Source of the DNA: Stutzerimonas stutzeri KOS6
GTDB lineage: Bacteria; Pseudomonadota; Gammaproteobacteria; Pseudomonadales; Pseudomonadaceae
Assembly (NCBI RefSeq): GCF_000307775.2
Contig: NZ_KK020676.1
Coordinates: 1 to 64,000 of the forward strand
Direction: 5' to 3'
DNA length: 64,000 nt
The notes under the pieces are model-generated. The model was not told the DNA's origin. It worked only from the letters and a program-made list of their open reading frames with translations, and ran no database searches. The translations under genes were made by a program, and so were the position numbers. This document shows positions 1 through 8,107 of the stretch, one piece after another; position 1 is the first letter of the stretch; each line of letters opens with the position of its first letter.

Positions 1-18
1 GCCCTGTCAGCGCGGCGC

Positions 19-46
19 ATTCTACTCGAATCCGCCATCCGTGCAA
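19..46 (-). promoter_or_regulatory. Strong rRNA-type promoter firing out of the left edge
   Basis: Read on the minus strand there is a -35 TTGCAC (41-46), a 16-nt spacer and a -10 TAGAAT (19-24). A GC-rich discriminator (GCGCCGCGC) follows, and an A-rich UP-like tract lies just upstream (about 47-60). This architecture is typical of stringently controlled rRNA promoters. The transcribed gene lies outside the window. An rRNA operon next to msrPQ is also what I recall from P. aeruginosa, so a 16S-23S-5S operon is the inferred target. Confidence 0.6.
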
Positions 47-146
47 CCCTTTTTTTCGCTAACCTTTTGATTTACAAGAGGTTTTGCTTAAGGACTGCGC
101 CGGAAGTGGTGCGCATTATAGGGGCCTGAGAATCAACGTCAACCGT

Positions 147-767
147 TTATTTCAGTTTTATTCCATTCTTCATTCTGCTGCGCATACCGACGAGCGCGGC
201 GCCCACGACCGGAATACGCGATACAAGCAACAAAGCGGCAATCCCCGCATAGAGGAACCAGCGCGCAGCATCCGCCCGCACCACCCAGAGCATATGCAGC
301 AACGCCACGATCACAATGAGGTAGATCAGCCGGTGCAGGCTTTTCCAGCGCTTCCCGAGGCGGCGCATGCTCCACCGAGAGGACGTCATGGCTAGGATAG
401 TCAGCCCGACAAACGCAAGGGCCCCAACGAAAATGTATGGTCGGTCGCGCAATTCCTCGCCTAAACGCCAGAACTCGCCTCCCAGCAGGAAGAATAGGTA
501 ACTCACCAGATGCAGCAGGGCATACGTAAAACACCAAAGTCCGAGCTGACGGCGCACGGCAAGCCAGCCCCCCCACCCCGTCAGCCGCTGCATGGGTCTC
601 ATAGAAAGCGTCACGAGCAACAGAACCAATGCGCCCTGCCCAAGATAGTCGACCAGAACCTTTCCGGGATCTGGACCCAACGCGAACTGCCAGGCCAGAT
701 ACAGCCAGCTCAACGGGACGCTCGCAGCGCAAACGAATACGGCTAGTCGCCACCACGGATAACGCAT
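147..767 (-). CDS. msrQ: MsrQ, heme-binding membrane subunit of the methionine sulfoxide reductase system
   Basis: This 206-residue integral membrane protein of the YedZ/ferric-reductase-like family has about six hydrophobic segments. Conserved histidines lie in the stretches around ALLHLVSYL, SLHRLIYL and ALLHMLW and are likely ligands of the b-type hemes. In the family MsrQ passes quinone-derived electrons to the periplasmic molybdoenzyme MsrP, which repairs oxidised methionines in envelope proteins. The start codon overlaps the stop codon of msrP (767-769), so the two are translationally coupled. MsrQ looks intact although the partner gene carries a frameshift. Length and gene order match the family. 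Confidence 0.92.
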   Translation of the reverse strand: MRYPWWRLAVFVCAASVPLSWLYLAWQFALGPDPGKVLVDYLGQGALVLLLVTLSMRPMQRLTGWGGWLAVRRQLGLWCFTYALLHLVSYLFFLLGGEFWRLGEELRDRPYIFVGALAFVGLTILAMTSSRWSMRRLGKRWKSLHRLIYLIVIVALLHMLWVVRADAARWFLYAGIAALLLVSRIPVVGAALVGMRSRMKNGIKLK

Positions 768-1775
768 CAGTAATCCCGGGCGAGATCCATTGAGCTATAT
801 AGCCCCGCCACCTGCTCAGCGTATCCGTTGAACAGCAACGTTTCACGGAGGTTAGGGCTGAACAGGCTTCCCGGAAGCCGACGCTCGCGTGCCTGCGACC
901 AACGCGGATGGGACACCTGCGGATTGACGTTCGCATAGAAGCCGTATTCTTGAGGCGCCATCGACTGCCAGGTCGTGGCCGGCTGGTCACGCACGAAACT
1001 GATGCGCACGATTGACTTGATGCTCTTGAAGCCATACTTCCAGGGCACCACCAGCCGCAGGGGCGCTCCATTCTGATTGGGCAACACGCGTCCATACATG
1101 CCAACGGCTAACAACGTCAGCGGATGCATCGCTTCGTCCATTCTCAAGCCCTCCACATAGGGCCATTCGATCAATGCAAATCCGGAACGGGTGCCTCGCA
1201 TTTCTTCGGGCCTGTAGGCCGTTTCGAAGCGAATGAACTTGGCTGAGGAGCGTGGCCGGAACTTGCGAATCAGGTCCGCCAGGGGAACCCCCAACCAGGG
1301 AATGACCATCGACCATGCCTCTACACAGCGCAGCCGATAGATCCGCTCCTCAAGCCGGCTTTCCGAGAAAAGGTCCTCCAGGGAGTAACGCCCGGGCTGG
1401 TCGACCTCACCGTCAATCAGCACGCTCCATGGTTCCACTTTCAAAGCCGAGGCATGACGCGCCGGATCCCCCTTATTGGGGCCGAACTCGTAGAAGTTGT
1501 TGTACTGAGAGGCGTCGACAAATGGTGTGATGGCTTCGCCTACCGGAGCCACCGCCTGCCAACGGGCGCTGGCCAGTTTGCCAGTGAACCATTCCGGCGC
1601 TGGCGCCCCGGCAACACCGGGATAACGCTCGGTGGCCCTGGCGAGAGCAGGCATTCCGGCGGCAACCCCCGGAAAGCATCGCCCCACCAAGAACCTGCCG
1701 GCGACTCAAGTAAGCCGCCTCCGTCGTTACCTCTGACTCCCGGCACTCGCCGGAAGCGGGAATCCTGATAAGCAT
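767..1775 (-). pseudogene. msrP: msrP, catalytic molybdopterin methionine sulfoxide reductase, disrupted by a one-base frameshift
   Basis: The N-terminus (ATG at 1775, MLIRIPASGECRESEV) carries a twin-arginine export motif, LSRRQVLGG. The rest of the protein ([18 protein letters not shown] onward, including the molybdenum-ligand Cys in [10 protein letters not shown]) is in a different frame. The frames join cleanly if one base is removed from the run of five C (plus strand) at 1666-1670. The repaired protein would be about 335 residues, the normal size for MsrP (YedY). As written, the Tat signal and the catalytic domain are not on one polypeptide. A homopolymer sequencing error, a true mutation or slippage-type variation would all look like this. 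The catalytic frame alone runs 767-1690 and would lack an export signal. Confidence 0.82.
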
Positions 1776-1829
1776 GGGCTGCTCCGCGTATTGTCTCCGA
1801 TGGAGCAATACGCGCAGCCGATTCGAAAA

Positions 1830-2675
1830 TCAACCCTCGACACGCTTGCGACGGCGCGACTGGATCAGATACTGCACGGGGCCAGAAACCGCATAGGCGA
1901 GGAAAATCAACAGCAGGATGCGTGGCGGATCGCTGAATACGACAGCGAATACGAGCACGACCACCAGAATGGCGACGAAGGGAACGCGCCCTTTCAGGTC
2001 GAGATCCTTGAAGCTGTAGTACTTGATGTTGCTGACCATCAGCAGACCGGCGGCCGCGACCATCAATGCAAACAGCATGACCAGCACCAGCGGCAGGTCA
2101 CCACCACTAATCCCCGCTTCATCAAGCGCCCAGACTGCCCACACCCAACCGGCAACCACACCCGCCGCAGCCGGGCTCGCCAGGCCGATGAACCAGCGTT
2201 TGTCCACCTTGCCGATCTGTGTATTGAAACGCGCCAGGCGCAGCGCCGCGCAAGCGACATAGATGAACGCGACGGTAAGACCGACGTTCCCCAGCTCCGA
2301 CAGCGCCCATTCGTACGCGAGTACCGCGGGTGCCAGGCCGAAAGCCACCATATCCGACAACGAATCGTACTCGGCGCCGAACGCGCTCTGGGTATTGGTC
2401 AGGCGCGCCACGCGCCCATCCAGACTATCGAGGACCATGGCAACGAATACGGTAGCTGCAGCCACGTAGAAGTTGCCGTTGATAGCCGTGATGATCGAAA
2501 AGAATCCTGCAAAAAGGTTGGCCGTGGTGAACAGGTTCGGCAGGAGATAAATGCCACGATGGCGCACCTTGCGACCATCAGGCTCCTGGGTTTCCTCGAC
2601 ATGCTCATCGATCGGCAGAATGCTCTCTGGCTCGACTGGCTTGTTCGGCTCTTCGGGTTGTTCACTCATGCGCAA
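1830..2675 (-). CDS. pssA: CDP-diacylglycerol--serine O-phosphatidyltransferase
   Basis: This 281-residue inner-membrane enzyme makes phosphatidylserine from CDP-diacylglycerol and serine, the first committed step towards phosphatidylethanolamine. The CDP-alcohol phosphatidyltransferase signature is visible: DSLDGRVARL followed by GAEYDSLSD. Several transmembrane helices cover the C-terminal two thirds. The first 40 residues are acidic and proline-rich (EQPEEPNKPVEPE) and probably cytosolic. Two in-frame ATGs (2675 and 2669) could start it. The stop lies about 55 nt from the msrP start, so co-transcription with msrPQ is possible. This is the membrane-type (PssA2-like) enzyme, not the soluble E. 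coli phospholipase-D-like type. Confidence 0.95.
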   Translation of the reverse strand: MRMSEQPEEPNKPVEPESILPIDEHVEETQEPDGRKVRHRGIYLLPNLFTTANLFAGFFSIITAINGNFYVAAATVFVAMVLDSLDGRVARLTNTQSAFGAEYDSLSDMVAFGLAPAVLAYEWALSELGNVGLTVAFIYVACAALRLARFNTQIGKVDKRWFIGLASPAAAGVVAGWVWAVWALDEAGISGGDLPLVLVMLFALMVAAAGLLMVSNIKYYSFKDLDLKGRVPFVAILVVVLVFAVVFSDPPRILLLIFLAYAVSGPVQYLIQSRRRKRVEG

Positions 2676-2780
2676 TCACCTTCTACAACAGGTACGAATA
2701 GGTTTGACCAGATCGATAGACCTGCGGTTCAGCCTGGCCAAACCCACGATTTATACCAGAACCCTGGCAGCCGGAATGAA

Positions 2781-2804
2781 AAAACGCGGCCGTAGCCGCG
2801 TTTT
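2781..2804 (-). terminator. Rho-independent terminator downstream of ilvC
   Basis: A perfect stem AAAACGCGGC / GCCGCGTTTT with loop CGTA sits 18 nt past the ilvC stop. It has A and T flanks on both sides and so could act bidirectionally, separating ilvC from pssA. Confidence 0.85.
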
Positions 2805-2821
2805 CTTGAGCAGGAGAGCGA

Positions 2822-3841
<1,020 letters not shown>

Positions 3842-3915
3842 TTACCCCTGTTGCCGGCCTCGTGGGCCATCTATAAAACGTTGCTGACTGGCGAGACGAC
3901 ACGTCCGACAGCCCG

Positions 3916-4407
3916 TTAGATACTCAGCACCTTGTCACCACGGGAGATCCCGGTGACGCCACTGCGCACAACTTCCAGGATCGAAGCGGTGCCAACGGCC
4001 TGGATGAAACTGTCCAGTTTGTCACTGGTTCCAGCCAGCTGAATCGTATAGACGCTGGTGTTCACGTCGACGATCTGCCCGCGGAAGATGTCGGTGGTGC
4101 GCTTGACTTCGGCGCGCTGGGCGCCAGTCGCCTTGACCTTGATCAGCATCAGTTCACGCTCGATATGAGCGCTCTCCGACAGATCAACCAGCTTGACCAC
4201 TTCCACCAGCTTGTTGAGGTTCTTGGTGATCTGCTCGATCACTTCCTCATGGCCCACAGTGGTCAACGTCAGACGCGACAGGGTCGGGTCTTCGGTCGGC
4301 GCCACAGTGAGGCTTTCGATGTTGTAGTTGCGTTGCGAAAACAGCCCGACCACACGAGACAGTGCACCCGGTTCGTTTTCCATCAGCAGGGAAATGATAT
4401 GTCTCAT
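3916..4407 (-). CDS. ilvH: Acetolactate synthase small (regulatory) subunit
   Basis: This 163-residue protein has an N-terminal ACT domain (MRHIISLLMENEPGALSRV) that binds valine for feedback inhibition, followed by the ALS small-subunit C-terminal domain. It holds and activates the catalytic IlvI subunit. I place the start at ATG 4407, two bases beyond the ilvI stop, because the family begins MRHIISLL. A longer reading to 4437 would only add residues that overlap ilvI. Confidence 0.96.
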   Translation of the reverse strand: MRHIISLLMENEPGALSRVVGLFSQRNYNIESLTVAPTEDPTLSRLTLTTVGHEEVIEQITKNLNKLVEVVKLVDLSESAHIERELMLIKVKATGAQRAEVKRTTDIFRGQIVDVNTSVYTIQLAGTSDKLDSFIQAVGTASILEVVRSGVTGISRGDKVLSI

Positions 4408-4409
4408 GA

Positions 4410-6134
4410 TCAGGTCCGCTCCGTCTTGCTCAGCCACATGTCACGCATCGCGCCATCCTTGATCTGCATCGGATAGACGTGTTCGGCGGTATCGACGGCG
4501 ATATCCAGGAAGACCAGGCGATCCTTCATGGCGAACGCCTCTTCCATCATCGGCTTGAGATCCTTGAGGTCGGTGATGCGCATTCCGACGTGACCATAAG
4601 CCTCGGCGAGCTTGACGAAGTCTGGCAGCGACTCCATGTAGGAGTGCGAGTAGCGACTGTTGTACACCATGTCCTGCCACTGGCGGACCATGCCCAGCGC
4701 ACCGTTGTTGAGGTTGATGATCTTCACCGGCAGGTCGTACTGCAGGCAGGTGGACAGCTCCTGGATGTTCATCTGGATGCTGCCCTCGCCCGTCACAACC
4801 GCGACATCGGCTTCGGGGAAGTTCAGCTTCACACCCATGGCCGCCGGCAGACCGAAGCCCATGGTGCCGAGGCCGCCCGAGTTTAGCCAGCGGTTGGGCT
4901 TGTCGAACCTGTAGTACTGGCAGGCGAACATCTGATGCTGACCGACATCCGAGGCTACATAGGCCTGGCCCTTGGTCACTTCGCAGAGCACCTCGATGGC
5001 GGCCTGTGGCTTGATGATCGAACCATCGCCCTCGTTGTAGGGGAACAGCCGGCCATTGCCGCGCCATTCGTCGATCTGTTTCCACCAGCTGGCGACCGTC
5101 TCGGCATTCGGCGCCTGACCAATTTCCTTGACGATGGCGACCATCTCGGTCAGCACACTGTCGACCGGACCGACGATCGGGATGTCGGCCTTGATGGTCT
5201 TGGAGATGGACGCCGGGTCGATGTCGATATGGATGATTTTGGCGTTCGGGCAGAACTTCGCAGCACCATTGATCACGCGGTCATCGAAGCGCGCACCGAC
5301 CGCCAGGATCACATCGGAATGGTGCATGGCCAGGTTGGCGGTGTAGCTGCCGTGCATGCCGAGCATGCCGACGAACTGGCGGTCACTGCCCGGATAGCAC
5401 CCCAGGCCCATCAGGGTGTTGGTCACCGGCAGGTTGAGCATTTTCGCCAGCTCGGTCAGTTGCGCCGAGGCATTGCCCAGGACCACGCCGCCACCGGCGT
5501 AGATAATGGGCCGCTTGGCTCCCAGCAGCAGCTCAGCCGCCTTGCGAATCTGGCCCGAATGCCCGCGCACGGCCGGGCTGTACGAACGCAGCTTGGCCTT
5601 CTTCGGATAGACGTATTCGAACTTTTCGGCCGGGTTGGTCATATCCTTCGGAATATCGATGACAACCGGCCCGGGACGCCCGGATTCGGCAAGATAGAAC
5701 GCCTTCTTCATCACCTCGGGGATTTCCGAAGGATGCTTGATCATGAAGCTGTGCTTCACGATGGGCCGGGAGATGCCGATCATGTCGGTTTCCTGGAAGG
5801 CATCGGTGCCGACCATGGTGCTGGGCACCTGACCGGAGATGACCACCATCGGGATCGAGTCCATGAAGGCAGTGGCGATACCGGTGATGGCATTGGTTGC
5901 CCCGGGACCGGAGGTCACCAGCACCACGCCAGCCTTACCGGTCGCGCGCGCATAGCCATCGGCCATGTGGGTGGCGGCCTGCTCGTGACGAACCAGAATA
6001 TGCTCGATGGACTTTTCCTTGAAAAGCGCATCATAGATATGCAGAACGGCACCGCCCGGGTACCCGTAGATGTACTTCACGCCTTCGTCACGCAGGAAGC
6101 GGACGACCATTTCAGCGCCGGATAAGAGTTCCAC
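4410..6134 (-). CDS. ilvI: Acetolactate synthase large (catalytic) subunit
   Basis: This 574-residue thiamine-diphosphate enzyme condenses two pyruvates, or pyruvate with 2-oxobutyrate, at the entry of branched-chain amino acid synthesis. Visible features are the N-terminal [15 protein letters not shown] with the catalytic Glu in [16 protein letters not shown], the FAD-binding middle domain, and the C-terminal ThDP motif [19 protein letters not shown]. The start is assigned to GTG 6134 (GTG GAA CTC), which has a good AGAGGTG ribosome-binding sequence and matches the family N-terminus. An in-frame extension to 6344 has no homology-like content. It is also called ilvB in some annotations. Confidence 0.96.
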   Translation of the reverse strand: MELLSGAEMVVRFLRDEGVKYIYGYPGGAVLHIYDALFKEKSIEHILVRHEQAATHMADGYARATGKAGVVLVTSGPGATNAITGIATAFMDSIPMVVISGQVPSTMVGTDAFQETDMIGISRPIVKHSFMIKHPSEIPEVMKKAFYLAESGRPGPVVIDIPKDMTNPAEKFEYVYPKKAKLRSYSPAVRGHSGQIRKAAELLLGAKRPIIYAGGGVVLGNASAQLTELAKMLNLPVTNTLMGLGCYPGSDRQFVGMLGMHGSYTANLAMHHSDVILAVGARFDDRVINGAAKFCPNAKIIHIDIDPASISKTIKADIPIVGPVDSVLTEMVAIVKEIGQAPNAETVASWWKQIDEWRGNGRLFPYNEGDGSIIKPQAAIEVLCEVTKGQAYVASDVGQHQMFACQYYRFDKPNRWLNSGGLGTMGFGLPAAMGVKLNFPEADVAVVTGEGSIQMNIQELSTCLQYDLPVKIINLNNGALGMVRQWQDMVYNSRYSHSYMESLPDFVKLAEAYGHVGMRITDLKDLKPMMEEAFAMKDRLVFLDIAVDTAEHVYPMQIKDGAMRDMWLSKTERT

Positions 6135-6541
6135 GTTGTTCACCTCTGAAACGCCAGATAGCGATTCCAAGTCGGAGCCGCCAGAAATAGGTTTACTGCC
6201 AGCAGGGCATGAGCGACGGTGGTCGCCGACTACGTCAGCCACTGACTGAGCCAGTATTGGAAGAGACCCTGGTGTCGCGGGCTCTCCACCCAGCGCGAGG
6301 TAACGCGTTGCGGGTGATGCAGGTCGGCGCGGGTAGCACCTCATGTCTGTCTAGACTGAGCCGGTATCGCTTGCGGCAAGGCGACTCAGGACAGCAAGCC
6401 TCGAATTGTTCGGATTCAGCACCAGCAAGTCAAGCTTGCCGTTGTATTTGAGCAATCCTGAGCTGTGACAGGGTGCAGAAGCAGTGCTTCGGCTTTTGGG
6501 TATAGTGGCCGCCAGCATCCCACTCCAGCGAAGGTAACAGC
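6135..6541. promoter_or_regulatory. Divergent intergenic region between ilvI and the DUF4124 gene
   Basis: This 407-nt gap has no convincing coding sequence. For ilvI (minus strand) a possible promoter is TTGACT (6428-6433), a 17-nt spacer and AACAAT (6405-6410). It would give a leader of about 265 nt, long enough for attenuation, but I found no leader peptide rich in Ile, Leu or Val. For the rightward gene a -10-like TATAGT lies at 6501-6506 with a poor -35. Both promoters are inferences. Confidence 0.35.
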
Positions 6542-6979
6542 ATGCGATTCAGGTTTCTTGCGGGCGCCCTGCTACTGGCGCTGTGCGGCGATGTCACAGC
6601 CGCACAGGTGTTCAAGTGGGTGGATGCCCAAGGGGTCACGCACTTTGGCGCACAACCGCCAATGGGCCAACAGGCGGAAACCGTCGATACGGTGACCGCG
6701 CCAGCGAAAGCCCTCGCCTCGCCAGCGCCCGCCCCGCAGGGTGAAAGCGGGACGGGAGCCGATCAGCAGACCATCGATCGCCAGGTGAAGCAGCAGGTCG
6801 CTGCGCAGGAGGCCGAACGCAAGCGCTACTGCGAAACGATGCGCACCAACCTGGCCCAACTGCAGAACAACCCACGCGTACGAGTCGAAGAGAAAGGGGT
6901 AACACGGCGCATCAGCGAGGAAGAACGCCAGGCTCGGATTGGCGAAACACGCGAGAAAATCGCCGAAAACTGCGATTGA
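6542..6979 (+). CDS. DUF4124 domain-containing exported protein
   Basis: This 145-residue protein begins with a cleavable signal peptide (MRFRFLAGALLLALCG, cut likely near VTAA). The DUF4124 motif follows directly (VFKWVDAQGVTHFGAQPP), a short beta-rich module common in pseudomonad envelope proteins. After that come a Pro/Ala linker and a charged, probably helical, C-terminal half containing a Cys at about residue 99 and a penultimate Cys (ENCD end). The molecular function is unknown. It stands alone, divergent from ilvI and convergent with yqcC; a GC-rich inverted repeat around 6990-7016 lies between them. Confidence 0.85.
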   Translation: MRFRFLAGALLLALCGDVTAAQVFKWVDAQGVTHFGAQPPMGQQAETVDTVTAPAKALASPAPAPQGESGTGADQQTIDRQVKQQVAAQEAERKRYCETMRTNLAQLQNNPRVRVEEKGVTRRISEEERQARIGETREKIAENCD

Positions 6980-7018
6980 TTCGACATTAGACACCGCATC
7001 CGGCAGCAACCGGGTGCG

Positions 7019-7342
7019 CTAGCAGGTCTCGATCAAGTCATCGAAACGACGCAAGGCCGCCAGCAGGCCTGCCATCTGGGTTTCGCGATAGACAACCTCT
7101 GCCATGGCGCAGATTCCGGAAGCCGCCGGCAACGGCCGATCAGCTTCCACGATGGTTTTCATTCGCGGCAGGAAAATCCACTGAAGCCATTGCTCGAACC
7201 GAAGCGTATCCACGCAGAACGGCTCGACACTGGCCAGCGCCTCCGGCGTCGGCAACTCGTCATCCCACAAGCCCGACATCCTCAGCTCACGCTCGATCAA
7301 GAGCAACTGCTGCGCGACCGCGGGCAGACGCGGATCCATCAC
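7019..7342 (-). CDS. YqcC family protein
   Basis: This 107-residue soluble helical protein belongs to the YqcC (DUF446) family of unknown function. Family hallmarks include the aromatic- and Pro-rich centre (ELPTPEALASVEPFCVDTL, QWLQWIFLPRM). In enterobacteria yqcC sits next to truC. Here it is the last gene of an lpoP-containing unit, and its start overlaps the lpoP stop (7339-7342, ATGA-type). No catalytic motif can be recognised. Confidence 0.85.
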   Translation of the reverse strand: MMDPRLPAVAQQLLLIERELRMSGLWDDELPTPEALASVEPFCVDTLRFEQWLQWIFLPRMKTIVEADRPLPAASGICAMAEVVYRETQMAGLLAALRRFDDLIETC

Positions 7343-8055
7343 AGGCTGACCTTGGCACGCTCACGGGCCTGCGCGGCACCTGCGCTATCACCCTGCCGCT
7401 CACGTGCCTGGGCAATCAGCTCCCAGAGACTCGCCTGCAGAGCAGGGCGACCACTGGCATAACTCAGCGCACGCCGCGACAACTGCTCAGCCTGGGTTGC
7501 ATCCCCCTGAGCCAACCGGACCTGGGCCAGACGATAAAGCACCTGCGGCTCGCGAGGAGCAATACGCTGTGCGCGCTCGAGGCTGGAAGCAGCGCCGTTC
7601 AAGTCGCCACCACCCTGCTGCTGTTGCGCGGTGGTCAGCAAGGCAAGCACAGGGCCGTCAAGCTGCTCGTCGGCGGCCAGGCCGCTGCCAGAGGAGGGAA
7701 TACCGCTGGGCATGCTCGGCTGAGGCGCGCCGGCAGGCGCGGAGATCGATGGCGCAGGCTGCCAGGTGGGCTGTTCCCCGCCTGGAGTGCTGGTCGCCCC
7801 TGAAAACGGCACGTCCGGCGCGGCGAAGGTCTCAAGAGGCGCTGAGCGGGTCTGCGGCACCATGACCACCACCCCGGCGTCATCCTGCTGCTGCGGCGCT
7901 ACCGCGGGTGCCGGAGCCCGATATCCCTGGCGCGCGGCGACCTCTTCAGATACGGGCGCCCCGGCATCGACGACAGGGATCGCCCGCCGATCCACGGAAG
8001 CACAGCCCTGCACCAGGACCATTGCCACTACAACAGTCAACCACTGCTTGTTCAC
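7339..8055 (-). CDS. lpoP: TPR-containing lipoprotein, PBP1b activator LpoP
   Basis: The product is about 238 residues with a lipoprotein signal (VNKQWLTVVVAMVLVQGC, lipobox LVQGC). A long Pro/Ala/Ser-rich unstructured linker spans roughly residues 30-125. C-terminal tetratricopeptide-like helices follow (ALLTTAQQQQGGGDLNGA, LYRLAQVRLAQGDATQAEQL). I choose GTG 8055, with AGAGG nine bases upstream, over the upstream GTG at 8073. The gene lies immediately downstream of mrcB. In P. aeruginosa the lipoprotein LpoP with this layout is encoded beside ponB (PBP1b) and activates that synthase from the outer membrane. Architecture and position both fit, so this is an assignment by context and domain pattern. 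Confidence 0.85.
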   Translation of the reverse strand: MNKQWLTVVVAMVLVQGCASVDRRAIPVVDAGAPVSEEVAARQGYRAPAPAVAPQQQDDAGVVVMVPQTRSAPLETFAAPDVPFSGATSTPGGEQPTWQPAPSISAPAGAPQPSMPSGIPSSGSGLAADEQLDGPVLALLTTAQQQQGGGDLNGAASSLERAQRIAPREPQVLYRLAQVRLAQGDATQAEQLSRRALSYASGRPALQASLWELIAQARERQGDSAGAAQARERAKVSL

Positions 8056-8107
8056 CAATTCAGACCTCTTCACTTAGAAAGCACGAGATGCGCCAAAGGC
8101 CAAACGG

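Noticed and set aside
4935-6125. 396-codon open frame antisense to ilvI
   Set aside because: Shadow of ilvI with no independent support.
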